NCBI GenBank assembly: GCA_031430595.1
Contig: JANPBU010000030.1
Location: 62,001 to 126,000, forward strand
Reading direction: 5' to 3'
DNA: 64,000 bases
DNA from: JANNBN01 sp031430595
Lineage (GTDB): Bacteria > Actinomycetota > Acidimicrobiia > Acidimicrobiales > JANYDT01
Shown: one piece after another, positions 34,690-43,438 of the stretch
How the letters are laid out: every line of letters starts with the position of its first letter
How positions within the stretch are numbered: position 1 is the stretch's first letter
The notes under the pieces: model-generated
What the model was told of the DNA's origin: nothing
The model's input: the letters and a program-made list of their open reading frames with translations, nothing else
Database searches by the model: none
Position numbers and translations under genes: made by a program

Positions 34690-35925
34690 ATGGAATCGGG
34701 AAAATCGGCGAACGATTCACTGTCCTTTGGTGAATCGCTGGCGGCTGCCACTCAGATCATTGAAGGTGCATTGGCCGACCACAATTCCGGCCCCAAGCTC
34801 GTGACATTGGGCGATCTTGTGGTGGCTCGACGGTTGGTTGACCTCGCCGAGTTGGCCTGCACGCGAGCGCTTGATTCCATTGATGATGGTCGATCGTTCG
34901 TCGACGAAGGCTGCGCCGATCTTGGTTCGTGGCTGTCGGCGAATACCCATGCCCGACAAGCTGAAGCGTTGACTCGCCGAGGGCACAATTCGGCACTCAA
35001 ACTGCTTCCATTGTTTTCTGCTGCGCTGCACGCTGGTCGCGTTGGGGTCGGTCATCTCCGAATCCTTGCGATTGCGGTCACAACCGAACGTGAACCAATT
35101 GCGGTCGATCAGGAAGCCTTTTTGGTTCAGTCAGCCTCGAAGCTTTCCGTTCTGCAATTCGGGCAATTTATGCGTCATTGGGCCGCACTATGTGACGACG
35201 CTTTGAACGACCCCAAAGCAGGCGATGAAAACCTGCTTCCCAAGCGATCGCTGACGTTCCATGAACTTTCCGATGGCATGTGGCGTCTCGCTGGAACTCT
35301 TGATCCGCTCTCGGGTGAGATCGTTCGCGCAGCCCTTGAAGCAGCGATGCCAAAACGCGCTGACGATGACGCCCGAACGGTTCCGCAGCGCCGACACGAT
35401 GCCCTTGTCGACCTTTGTGACGAGTCGTTGAGAAATAGTGACCGCCCGATTCTTGGTGGTGAACGACCCAACATCACGGTACATGTCGACGCAACGAGTG
35501 GGTTAGCTCACACGCCGCAACGGTTCTTCCTGTCGAGTTTCACGCGCGACACGATTCTCTGCGATGCGACCGTCACCAGCGTCTGGCTTGATGCAACCAA
35601 GAAACCGTTCGACGTTGGCTCCCCAACCACAGACATTCCACTTCGGAACCGCAAAGCTGTGGTCGCCCGTGATCAGTGCTGTCGGTATGCGGGCTGCGGA
35701 AGGCCGAGCCGGTGGACCGAAATCCACCACATGAAACATCGAGAACACGGTGGTAATAACGCCGTCGAAAACCTCGTTGCGCTTTGCCGGTTTCACCATC
35801 GATTCACGCACAGATACGGGCTCTCATTGGAGTGGGCTGATGACGGCCTGACCCTCATCATCACGTGGCCCAACGGCAAAACTATCCATTCCCCGCCGAT
35901 TCCTCAGGTAGCCAGAATCGCCTGA
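34690..35925 (+). CDS. DUF222 / HNH endonuclease (13E12-type)
   Basis: 411 residues from the ATG at 34690 (a GTG at 34675 is also in frame). The long N-terminal helical DUF222 domain starts around 'ARRLVDLAELACTRALD'. The C-terminal HNH nuclease motif is in 'CGRPSRWTEIHHMKHREHGG' and 'NLVALCRFHHR' (about 338-373). The family is widespread in actinomycetes, and several mycobacterial members are known to be LexA-regulated, which fits the SOS box here. Likely DNA-damage induced; the DNA substrate is not known. Confidence 0.92.
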   Translation: MESGKSANDSLSFGESLAAATQIIEGALADHNSGPKLVTLGDLVVARRLVDLAELACTRALDSIDDGRSFVDEGCADLGSWLSANTHARQAEALTRRGHNSALKLLPLFSAALHAGRVGVGHLRILAIAVTTEREPIAVDQEAFLVQSASKLSVLQFGQFMRHWAALCDDALNDPKAGDENLLPKRSLTFHELSDGMWRLAGTLDPLSGEIVRAALEAAMPKRADDDARTVPQRRHDALVDLCDESLRNSDRPILGGERPNITVHVDATSGLAHTPQRFFLSSFTRDTILCDATVTSVWLDATKKPFDVGSPTTDIPLRNRKAVVARDQCCRYAGCGRPSRWTEIHHMKHREHGGNNAVENLVALCRFHHRFTHRYGLSLEWADDGLTLIITWPNGKTIHSPPIPQVARIA

Positions 35926-35950
35926 TGAATCGACAAAGTCCGTGTCGAAT

Positions 35951-35968
35951 GCCCCGCTTTTGCGGGGC
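35951..35968. terminator. Hairpin between convergent HNH and TetR genes
   Basis: GCCCCGC-TTTT-GCGGGGC, a strong 7-bp stem 25 bp after the HNH stop. There is no U-run on either side, so intrinsic termination is uncertain. Confidence 0.5.
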
Positions 35969-36024
35969 CAGAAACGCGTGCTCTTGCCGCGGGTACGGTT
36001 GCATTGATCTGTGCGCAGATGAAG

Positions 36025-36615
36025 TTAGTCGGGCTGGCAGCCTCGGAGTACGAAGTCGACCAGTCTGACTAGACGCTTGTCAGACGTCGTTTGGTCATGC
36101 AACACAACTTCATAAATGATTGGTCCGACTAGCAGGCTGACAATCTCTTCCAGATCAATGGTTGATTGGAGATCCCCACGCTTAACGGCGTCACGCAAAA
36201 GGTTGCGTAGGTTTTCGCCACCTCTTTGATTGAGCTGGTGACGAATTTTTCGGAATTCTGGGTCATGAATCGCTCGTTCCATGACTGAAACCATGAGGTG
36301 TTTCAGGCCACGATCAACGAGGGCGGTTCGCAGGGCTCGTAGTTCGGCCAAGAGGTCGGTTCTCAGGTCGCCGGTCACCAGGGTGCTGACGCTCTTGATC
36401 TCAATGGAAGCGGCTTCAAGTGCCAACTCGTTGACCGTTGGCCAGTGCCGATATGCCGTCGCTCGCCCAACTCCAGCTGTCTCTGCAACGCGTGCGTGCG
36501 TGATCGCATCCCACCCTTCCGATGCAAGGAGAGATCTGGCGGCTTCCAACATTGCCGTGCGGCTTTTGATGGAACGCGGGTCAAGCGGTTCGTCTCGTGT
36601 GCTGCGTTGGTCCAT
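36025..36615 (-). CDS. TetR-family regulator of the adjacent efflux pump
   Basis: 196 residues. The helix-turn-helix is 'THARVAETAGVGRATAYRHWPTVNEL' (about 39-64); the C-terminal domain resembles TetR_C of AcrR-like repressors. Divergent from the MFS pump at 36687, with a 44-bp palindrome between the two. Repression of the pump and of itself is the simplest reading. Confidence 0.9.
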   Translation of the reverse strand: MDQRSTRDEPLDPRSIKSRTAMLEAARSLLASEGWDAITHARVAETAGVGRATAYRHWPTVNELALEAASIEIKSVSTLVTGDLRTDLLAELRALRTALVDRGLKHLMVSVMERAIHDPEFRKIRHQLNQRGGENLRNLLRDAVKRGDLQSTIDLEEIVSLLVGPIIYEVVLHDQTTSDKRLVRLVDFVLRGCQPD

Positions 36616-36641
36616 GTCTCGACGTTACTCTCTTTCCTTTG

Positions 36642-36685
36642 TGAGACATCTTGACTCACAACACGTTGTGATACATACTGTCTCA
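36642..36685. promoter_or_regulatory. 44-bp nested palindromic operator and pump promoter
   Basis: Outer arms TGAGACA (36642-36648) and TGTCTCA (36679-36685) and inner arms TCACAAC (36656-36662) and GTTGTGA (36665-36671) share one centre. Sixteen of 22 half-site positions pair. TTGACT (36651-36656), a 17-bp spacer and CATACT (36674-36679) form the rightward promoter inside it. Transcription would start at or next to the ATG (36687), a leaderless mRNA. Confidence 0.75.
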
Positions 36686-36686
36686 T

Positions 36687-38258
36687 ATGTCTTCTTCTTT
36701 GACCGCAACGTTGCCCACCACGATTCACACTCAAACGGCCACGGCACGACAGCGCAAGCAGGTTCTTGCGATCATGTGCCTTGCCCTCGTCACCGTCGTC
36801 TCCAATGTGTCAATGCTCAACGTCGCACTCCGAGATCTCGGGCTAGACCTCGGCGCAACAGCGACCCAACAGCACTGGATTGTCGACTCATACGCCGTTG
36901 CGTTTGCCGCCCTCCTTTTGCCGTTCGGTGCAATGGGCGACAAGTTCGGGCGTCGAACGCTGATGTTGGTGGGCATGGTTGTGATGGGCGCAGCGTCCGG
37001 CGCTGCTGCATCACTCAACGATCCGCAGTTGTTGATCGTCGCCCGTGTCGTTGCAGGTGTTGGCGCAGCGCTCATCATGCCCGGGACTCTCTCCTCGATT
37101 ACTCACGTCTTTCCGGCAGAAGAGCGCGGTAAGGCAGTTGGCACGTGGGCTGGGTTTGCTAGTTCGGGTGCAGTACTTGGGTTGCTACTCGCAGGAGCTC
37201 TGCTCGAAGTCTCTTCGTGGCCTGCCATCTTTTGGGCGAGTGGTGGCCTGGCTGCGATTTCGTTCCTCGGGACAATTGCCGTCGTGCCGAACTCCAAAGA
37301 TCCTGAACATGCGAACGTCGATCCCGTCGGATCGGCCCTTTCGGTAACCGGTATCGCTGCGCTGGTATTTGGAATCATCGAAGGCCCGGTCGAAGGTTGG
37401 ACAAACGCCAAAGTTGTAAGCGCGCTGGTGGTCGCGTTGGTTGGATTGATCGGATTTGTCATCTGGGAACTTCGATCAGACCATCCGGTCCTTGACGTGC
37501 GGTTGTTCCGCAACCGCGCGTTCGGGGCCGGTTCGCTTTCAATCGGTATTCAATTCTTCGCAGCATTCGGGTTCTTCTACGTTTCGATTCAGTATTTGCA
37601 GGGCTTGCTCGGATATTCTCCCCTGCGAAGCGCGGCGGGTCTTATGCCCATGGGGCTCATCATTCCGCCACTGTCGGCCGCCGCTCCGGGAATTGCTCGA
37701 CGATTCGGCCTCAAACTCGTCAACGCAGCCGGTTTGGCTTCGATGTCTGCCGGTTTTCTTGTGTTTGCAACACTCGACCGAAACTCGGGGTACTTCTCGT
37801 TTCTTCCGGGTCTCATGCTGTTCGGTGCGGGAATGGCTCTTTCGACGGCGCCCGCTTCAGAATCCATCGTCAACTCGTTACCGAAATCGAAGCACGGTGT
37901 CGCTTCAGCGGTAAACGACACCACACGCGAACTCGGCGGCGCACTCGGCATCGCAGTCATAGGTTCGGCCTTCACGGCGGGATACAAATCCGGACTTGCT
38001 CCTATCCCGACGGGTATGCCCGCTCAACTTAGAGAAGCGGTGTTGTCGTCACCGATTGCTGGCGTGAAGGTCGCAGCCGAGGCAAGTCCGCGACTCGGTG
38101 AAGCAGGAGTCGGCTTTGCTTTGAACATCCAGGATTCATTCATGAACGGCTTCTCCCGCGGCATGCTCATTGGAGCCGGAGCGTTGGCCGTTGGTGTTGT
38201 GTTGGTGCTGTGGCGTTCCCCCAAATTCGTCACTCCACCAGCCAACGACCTCGCCTAA
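36687..38258 (+). CDS. MFS multidrug efflux transporter (DHA2/EmrB-QacA type)
   Basis: 523 residues with about 14 hydrophobic helices. The DHA2 signatures are 'ALRDLGLDLGATATQQHWIVDSYAVAFAALLLPFGAMGDKFGRR' (helix 1 to the loop 2-3 motif A) and the motif-C-like 'GTWAGFASSGAVLGLLLAGALLE'. Probably a proton antiporter exporting hydrophobic toxic compounds. No ribosome-binding site precedes the ATG, in line with the leaderless promoter. Controlled by the divergent TetR gene. Confidence 0.92.
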   Translation: MSSSLTATLPTTIHTQTATARQRKQVLAIMCLALVTVVSNVSMLNVALRDLGLDLGATATQQHWIVDSYAVAFAALLLPFGAMGDKFGRRTLMLVGMVVMGAASGAAASLNDPQLLIVARVVAGVGAALIMPGTLSSITHVFPAEERGKAVGTWAGFASSGAVLGLLLAGALLEVSSWPAIFWASGGLAAISFLGTIAVVPNSKDPEHANVDPVGSALSVTGIAALVFGIIEGPVEGWTNAKVVSALVVALVGLIGFVIWELRSDHPVLDVRLFRNRAFGAGSLSIGIQFFAAFGFFYVSIQYLQGLLGYSPLRSAAGLMPMGLIIPPLSAAAPGIARRFGLKLVNAAGLASMSAGFLVFATLDRNSGYFSFLPGLMLFGAGMALSTAPASESIVNSLPKSKHGVASAVNDTTRELGGALGIAVIGSAFTAGYKSGLAPIPTGMPAQLREAVLSSPIAGVKVAAEASPRLGEAGVGFALNIQDSFMNGFSRGMLIGAGALAVGVVLVLWRSPKFVTPPANDLA

Positions 38259-38264
38259 ACATCA

Positions 38265-38732
38265 ATGCGCAATCAAAACACCCCAACACTTACCGGACTA
38301 CTTGCGAAAATTGTGGTTCCGTCCTACCTTGCGCCGCTTTGCGTTCTTTCGGTCGTTTCGCGTTTGATTCCGAACCGGGTCACGGGCCGCGCACTCGCTC
38401 GGGCAGCATTGGCAACCATTCCCATTCCGTCTGCGTTGGCTGCGCTCGTCGTCACACTATTCATATGGCAGTATTCGATTCAACGAGAGCGACCGCTTTT
38501 GTCAGTGTGGCGATCTGCAACCCTCGCAGCAACCGTTTGCGGAGCTGTTGCTCTCTGCGTGACTGCTGCTTTGGTTGCGACCGGCTATGCCCCAACGCGC
38601 CTTTTCTCTGACGCCATTCCTTCAGCCATCATTGGTGGAGCGATCGCCACCGTGAAGATAACGAAAGCAACTCTACGCGTAGACCTTGCGTCGAAGCGGA
38701 TGGGCGAGTCTTTCTCGAATGACATGCTGTAG
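38265..38732 (+). CDS. Small membrane protein of unknown function
   Basis: 155 residues with three to four hydrophobic segments; starts 6 bp after the pump stop and is probably in the same operon. The basic C-terminal tail is 'KATLRVDLASKRMG'. I do not recognise a family. Its 3' end overlaps a leftward small gene by about 60 bp. Confidence 0.65.
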   Translation: MRNQNTPTLTGLLAKIVVPSYLAPLCVLSVVSRLIPNRVTGRALARAALATIPIPSALAALVVTLFIWQYSIQRERPLLSVWRSATLAATVCGAVALCVTAALVATGYAPTRLFSDAIPSAIIGGAIATVKITKATLRVDLASKRMGESFSNDML

Positions 38733-38864
38733 CTGAAAAAGTGAACCAAAGCGGCGGATTGGTTTGCCTTCGCCGATGAAGCCTGCCGCTCGCTGTTGTT
38801 CCACTGCAGCAACAAGCTGCTGATGTTCTAAGCGCGCTGCGTATACAAAAGGACTGAGATCCAT
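38673..38864 (-). CDS. Small hypothetical protein, 63 aa
   Basis: ATG at 38864 preceded by a strong GGAGG at suitable spacing. The protein begins 'MDLSPFVYAARLEHQQLVAAVEQQRAAG', helical and charged, of a kind common in actinomycetes. It overlaps the convergent membrane gene's 3' end. The conserved box at 38929-38948 lies 80 bp upstream, and the LuxR regulator gene is just upstream on the same strand. The strong start signal and shared box argue that it is real; function unknown. Confidence 0.55.
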   Translation of the reverse strand: MDLSPFVYAARLEHQQLVAAVEQQRAAGFIGEGKPIRRFGSLFQLQHVIRERLAHPLRRKVYA

Positions 38865-38928
38865 TAATTCCTCCGTCGTGAGGTTGTCGTAGGTGACCTG
38901 TTAGTGGTGACCGTTTCGCCCCAGAATC

Positions 38929-38948
38929 GCATCGGGGGTTTCCCTACC
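38929..38948 (-). promoter_or_regulatory. Conserved GGG-AAA-CCCCCGATGC box, site 3
   Basis: Top strand GCATCGGGGGTTTCCCTACC, sharing GCATCGGGG with sites 1 and 2 but with TTT in place of AAA in the centre. It begins 80 bp before the small gene's ATG. Next to it is a TATAAT within CCCT-N6-AGGG (38954-38967). Confidence 0.5.
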
Positions 38949-39001
38949 GATCACCCTATAATCAGGGGTACCAACTACCCGTTAACGCTTCTGGACAGCC
39001 G

Positions 39002-40456
39002 TCACGATGTCGACTCCAACATCTTGGCGATAAGTTGGGTTCGAGATATGACGCCAAATTTTTGGTATGCGTGCGTTAAGTGCGCTTCAACGGTCTTGAT
39101 CGAAATGAACAGTTGTTGACTGATCTCTCGATTCGAAGCACCTTTCGAGAGGGCGCTTACGATCTCTCGTTCTTGGGTCGTGAGTTGGCGCATTGACGAC
39201 TGGCCGTTTTGATCAATGGGCTCCGATCGCATGTCGTCACAAGTCGGCAATCTGCAAGCCGCCAACGCTCTAGTCGAACGATCGGCCCACGGTATCGCCC
39301 CAAGCGCTTCGAAGGTTGTACGAGCCTGTCGCAGTAGGACCCAAGCTCGCCTGGTCATGCCGATTCGTTGAGACAGTTCGCCAGCCACCAATACAGATCG
39401 CGCCTGTTCGAATGTCGCCCCGATTCGTTCGAAGCCTCCGACAGAGTCCATCGCGTGCGCAAAGCCTTCAGTCGGGTCCTCGACCAGTGCTCGGCAACGT
39501 GCCTCGGTTGCTGACGCCCACACCGAAGGAAACGGTGAACTCAGTCGGTCAACAATGTGTCGGTCCTCGGCGACCTTTCCGACACCGACGAGCGCTTCGA
39601 CTAGATCACCATCCCAAAGTCGAACTGAGGCGAGATGCCCACCACTTACATTTGGCCCTGATACAAGGGGTTGCAGAAGTGCCTCAGCCAACTCGGGGTC
39701 GCCATTACCGATTGCTGCGAATGCTTCGGCCGCATCCGCACGCCAGAGGGTTGATGAGTCGCCCCGGTCGTAGGCGTACATACGGGCAGAACTCAAATGC
39801 TGCTCGAGCGTTGTTGTTTGACCGCTTCCGGCTGCCAATCGGGCGGCGAGCACGTCGAGGTACCCCGTTGCGAACCCCTCTTTGTGGGAGATCGTGAAGG
39901 CTTCGCTTAGCATTGAGCGGCACTGAACCCATCGACCCCGCCGTAGGTCCAACTCGACTCGGCATCCGAGCGTTTGAACCTCACCGTCTGCGTGTTGCGT
40001 TTGCCTCGATGTTTGTAACAGTCGTTCGGTGATCATTGTCGCGTCGGTGTATCGATCTGCAAATGTGAGCCAATTCGGCGTTTCGAGAACGCACTTCAGC
40101 CAAAGGGGGCCGTATTGGTCCGCCGGTTTCCCGCAAGGCAATGTGAGCGTGACGGCCAGCCCGTCGAGGTCGTTGTGGACAAGACCCCGATGACCTTGGA
40201 ATGCTTCGATCATCGCCAAGAGCCCTCTCGCGAACGGTTCGAGGTCATCGAATTGATTCCGACGACACAAGCCATCGGCTCGTGCAGCCTCGGTCTTCGC
40301 TTCCCTAAAGGATTCGCGGATAACCGCAAACCAGCCACTGGCGAGCGCAGCAACGGCTTCAGTGTGGGGATGCTGCGAGCTGTTGAACAGAAGCTGTGCC
40401 GCGAGTGAGTCGAACGGGGCCGAGGACGCTTGGTGTGATTCCGGATCAACCGACAT
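39002..40456 (-). CDS. LuxR-type regulator with TPR-like sensor region
   Basis: 484 residues. The C-terminal LuxR helix-turn-helix is clear: 'LTTQEREIVSALSKGASNREISQQLFISIKTVEAHL' (about 420-458). The rest is helical, with TPR-like repeats as in the C-terminal half of MalT/LAL regulators, but without the STAND ATPase. No ribosome-binding site is evident. It lies upstream of the small gene at 38864, whose promoter region holds the conserved box, making it the leading candidate for the box-binding protein (inference). Confidence 0.88.
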   Translation of the reverse strand: MSVDPESHQASSAPFDSLAAQLLFNSSQHPHTEAVAALASGWFAVIRESFREAKTEAARADGLCRRNQFDDLEPFARGLLAMIEAFQGHRGLVHNDLDGLAVTLTLPCGKPADQYGPLWLKCVLETPNWLTFADRYTDATMITERLLQTSRQTQHADGEVQTLGCRVELDLRRGRWVQCRSMLSEAFTISHKEGFATGYLDVLAARLAAGSGQTTTLEQHLSSARMYAYDRGDSSTLWRADAAEAFAAIGNGDPELAEALLQPLVSGPNVSGGHLASVRLWDGDLVEALVGVGKVAEDRHIVDRLSSPFPSVWASATEARCRALVEDPTEGFAHAMDSVGGFERIGATFEQARSVLVAGELSQRIGMTRRAWVLLRQARTTFEALGAIPWADRSTRALAACRLPTCDDMRSEPIDQNGQSSMRQLTTQEREIVSALSKGASNREISQQLFISIKTVEAHLTHAYQKFGVISRTQLIAKMLESTS

Positions 40457-40519
40457 GAAGGAATGGTAAGTAACGGGGCTTTCCGCTCGCTTTCCGCTCG
40501 CTTTCTGTTTACTTTCAGA

Positions 40520-40536
40520 CCTCCGTTTTTAGGAGG
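40520..40536 (+). terminator. Hairpin in the LuxR-tldD gap
   Basis: CCTCC-N7-GGAGG followed by ATGTTTTG, in the 185-bp divergent gap. Just before it is an 11-bp tandem (CTTTCCGCTCG twice, about 40488-40510). It may be an attenuator ahead of tldD or a chance stem. Confidence 0.3.
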
Positions 40537-40641
40537 ATGTTTTGATTCCGGTCAGGTGCAGATAGCTTCGTGTCCAAGGAATTCCGGTTCCACCAGTTTT
40601 CGTGATCATTTAGTTTCTGTAACCATTCGTAAGGACATCTC

Positions 40642-42066
40642 ATGGCCGTATCGCTCGCTCTCATCGATCAAGGTTTGATTCATCCCGACGTGCTGCAGCG
40701 CGTTCTGGCCGAGGCGTTGGCTTCCGGCGGTGACTTCGCGGAAGTGTTCGTTGAGGATCGAGCAAATTCGTCGGCTCTTTTTGATGACGGCCGAGTCGAA
40801 GAACTGACCAGCGGTGCCGAACGCGGTGCCGGGATCCGAGTCATATCGGGCGACACGACTGGGTTTGCCCATACCGCCGATCTGAGCGAATCGGGTTTAC
40901 TGGCCGCAGCGACAGCAGCGCGAGCCGCAGCCAAGGGTGGTGGCGGGGGAGTTCGAACTATTGCTTTGACCGCACGCGCCGGAACCAAAATTCATCAGGT
41001 GATGACGCCATCGATTGAAATTCCAAAACTTCGCAAGGTTGAGTTGTTACAACGCGCCGATGCTGCGGCTCGTAGTGCAGGCGCAGCGATTCGCCAAGTA
41101 ACAGCCGGGTACGGTGACTCACGCCGTCGAATTTTGGTGGCCAACTCTGACGGGTTGCTGGCTGGCGACGAACAAATTCGTACCCGTCTCATGGTGCAAT
41201 GTGTTGCGCTTGGTGACACCGGTATGCAAACCGGATACGACGTGGCAGCCAAAACGGTCGGGTGGGAACTGTTCGACGAGGCCGATGTTGAAAAGATTGC
41301 CCAACAGGCGGCCCAACGTGCGCTTACTAAGTTGAATGCGCGCCCGGCACCATCAGGTGTGACGACCGTCGTGTTGAACCAGGGTGCCGGTGGAACCATG
41401 TTTCATGAAGCGTGCGGTCACGGGCTTGAGGCTGACCTTGTCCTGAAAGATACGTCGGTCTTCAAGGGTCGAGTTGGTCAACAGGTAGCAGCGAAGGGCG
41501 TCACCATCGTTGACGACGGTTCGTATGCGTGCGAATGGGGCACCTCGTCGATTGATGACGAAGGCCACCCAACGCAGCGAAACGTACTGATCGAAGATGG
41601 TGTGCTTACTGATTACATGTGGGATCTTCGCCATGCCCGCAAACATAATCATGGCCAAACCGGAAACGGTCGCCGCCAAAATTATCAGTCACTTCCAATT
41701 GTGCGAATGACCAATACGTATCTGCTGGCGGGTTCTGAGAAGCCAGACGACATCATCGCGGGCACGCCAGATGGCATTTACTGCGCAAAGCTTGGCGGCG
41801 GACAGGTAAACACGGCAACCGGTGACTTCGTGTTCGGAATGGTTGAGGCGTACCGCATCGAAAATGGCGTGATCACTGAGCCATTGCGCGATGCAAACCT
41901 GATTGGTAACGGTCCTGCTGTCTTACAAGCGATCGACGCGATCGGAAATGACTTCGCGACCGGTGTTGGCACCTGCGGCAAAGATGGTCAAGGCGTACCG
42001 GTATCAGATGGAAACCCGACGTTGCGAGTTGCATCGTGTATCACTGTCGGCGGAACGGCTAACTGA
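40642..42066 (+). CDS. tldD: Metalloprotease TldD
   Basis: 474 residues. The HExxxH zinc site is at residues 255-260 ('MFHEACGHGLEAD'), the hallmark of TldD. 'VTIVDDGSYACEWGTSSIDDEG' and 'DYMWDLRHARKHN' are conserved downstream. TldD forms a heterodimer with TldE/PmbA that degrades unfolded peptides or trims leader peptides of modified peptides. The partner gene starts 3 bp after its stop. No peptide precursor or modification enzyme is seen nearby, so a housekeeping role is likely. ATG with AAGGA upstream. Confidence 0.96.
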   Translation: MAVSLALIDQGLIHPDVLQRVLAEALASGGDFAEVFVEDRANSSALFDDGRVEELTSGAERGAGIRVISGDTTGFAHTADLSESGLLAAATAARAAAKGGGGGVRTIALTARAGTKIHQVMTPSIEIPKLRKVELLQRADAAARSAGAAIRQVTAGYGDSRRRILVANSDGLLAGDEQIRTRLMVQCVALGDTGMQTGYDVAAKTVGWELFDEADVEKIAQQAAQRALTKLNARPAPSGVTTVVLNQGAGGTMFHEACGHGLEADLVLKDTSVFKGRVGQQVAAKGVTIVDDGSYACEWGTSSIDDEGHPTQRNVLIEDGVLTDYMWDLRHARKHNHGQTGNGRRQNYQSLPIVRMTNTYLLAGSEKPDDIIAGTPDGIYCAKLGGGQVNTATGDFVFGMVEAYRIENGVITEPLRDANLIGNGPAVLQAIDAIGNDFATGVGTCGKDGQGVPVSDGNPTLRVASCITVGGTAN

Positions 42067-42069
42067 ACC

Positions 42070-43434
42070 ATGTCCCGCGATCTTTCTGAATTGGTTTCGC
42101 AGGTCATTGGCTGGGCCGACGGTAACGAGCAAGTCGAGGCGTACGCTGCGCACTCTCGCGATACCGAAGTTGACGTATTCGAAGGTGGCATCGAAACCTT
42201 GGCCACAGCCGAGTCTGACGGCGTCGGTATCCGGGTGGTGTTGCCCGGTGCCGACGGTAACCGTCAAGGGTTTGCGTACTCTGGGGCGCTCGACGAGGTG
42301 TCGCTTCGCGCCTGTTTACGCGAGGCCCGAGACAATGCGAGCTTTGCCACACCTGATCCGTTTCTCGGGCTAGCCGAACCTGACGACGAAATTCCAGTCG
42401 AGCTCGATCTGTACCGCGAGTCACTCGCGAAGCTTGCGACCGAAGACAAAATCGAAATGGCGATGGAGTTGGAACGTCTTGTTCGGGCAGGCGATTCGCG
42501 TATTCGCTCGTTGCGTTCCGCTGGCTACGGCGATGGTCTACTGGAAGTCGCTCTTGCTTCAACCACAGGTATTCAGCGCGCGTATCGTCGTACCGGGGTT
42601 TCTGTAAGTGCATATGCAATTGCCGGTGATGCCGACGATACACAAACCGGAATGGGCTATTCGGTGGGTCGTTCTGCTGACGAACTCGATATTGCGAAAG
42701 CGGCCGCGATGGCTGTTGAACGTTCGACTCGATTGTTGGGTGCGACCAAGCCGACGTCACGACGCACCACGATTGTTCTTGACCCGTACGTTACGTCGTC
42801 GCTACTCTCGATTCTTGGCGGAACCCTCAATGCCGAGTCGGTGCTGAAGGGACGCTCGCTCTTTGCGGATCGTGTTGGTCAAGAGGTGGCGATTGCTAGC
42901 TTTACTTTGGTTGACCAGCCCACAAACCCACTTGCGTTCGGGGCATCACCGATCGATGCTGAGGGTCTCGCGACTCGTGAGATCCCGCTGATCTCTGGCG
43001 GAATTCTGCAGGGTTTTGTGCACAACACGGTGACCGCTCGACGAATGGGTAACGGTTCCCGGTCAACAGGTTCCGCTGTTCGGGGTGGCTTCAAAGGCAC
43101 CCCTGGGGTTGGTTGTAGAGCCCTCACGTTGGTTCCGGGAACACTGTCGGCTGCAGAAGTCATTTCCCAGGTTGGCAATGGCGTTCTCATTCAGTCGGTG
43201 AGTGGAATCCATTCGGGTGTGAACCCGGTGAGTGGCGATTTTTCGGTTGGTGCCGAGGGTTTGCTTATCGAAAACGGGCAGATCGGTGCACCAATTCGTG
43301 AGTTCACGATCGCATCAACAATTCAACGTATGCTTATGGAAATAGTGGCGATTGGTGCCGATATCGAATGGCTTCCTGGCGGGTCGGCCGGTGTCACCCT
43401 TGCGATTGACGGCATCTCACTTTCGGGCGCCTAA
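42070..43434 (+). CDS. pmbA: TldE/PmbA, partner of TldD
   Basis: 454 residues of the TldE/PmbA family, lacking the HExxxH site as expected for the non-metal subunit. The conserved N-terminal 'VEAYAAHSRDTEVDVFEGGIE' and C-terminal 'SGIHSGVNPVSGDFSVGAEG' are plain. Translationally close to tldD (3 bp). The 5-formyl-THF cyclo-ligase gene starts 4 bp after its stop. Confidence 0.95.
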   Translation: MSRDLSELVSQVIGWADGNEQVEAYAAHSRDTEVDVFEGGIETLATAESDGVGIRVVLPGADGNRQGFAYSGALDEVSLRACLREARDNASFATPDPFLGLAEPDDEIPVELDLYRESLAKLATEDKIEMAMELERLVRAGDSRIRSLRSAGYGDGLLEVALASTTGIQRAYRRTGVSVSAYAIAGDADDTQTGMGYSVGRSADELDIAKAAAMAVERSTRLLGATKPTSRRTTIVLDPYVTSSLLSILGGTLNAESVLKGRSLFADRVGQEVAIASFTLVDQPTNPLAFGASPIDAEGLATREIPLISGGILQGFVHNTVTARRMGNGSRSTGSAVRGGFKGTPGVGCRALTLVPGTLSAAEVISQVGNGVLIQSVSGIHSGVNPVSGDFSVGAEGLLIENGQIGAPIREFTIASTIQRMLMEIVAIGADIEWLPGGSAGVTLAIDGISLSGA

Positions 43435-43438
43435 ACCC

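Noticed and set aside
38953..38968. CCCT-N6-AGGG around TATAAT as a separate LuxR operator
   Set aside because: Only four paired bases per arm; too short to call alone, so recorded only as a note beside the conserved box.
40642..43434. tldD/tldE as part of a peptide natural-product cluster
   Set aside because: No precursor peptide, modification enzyme or dedicated exporter is seen nearby; the neighbours are folate and sugar metabolism genes.
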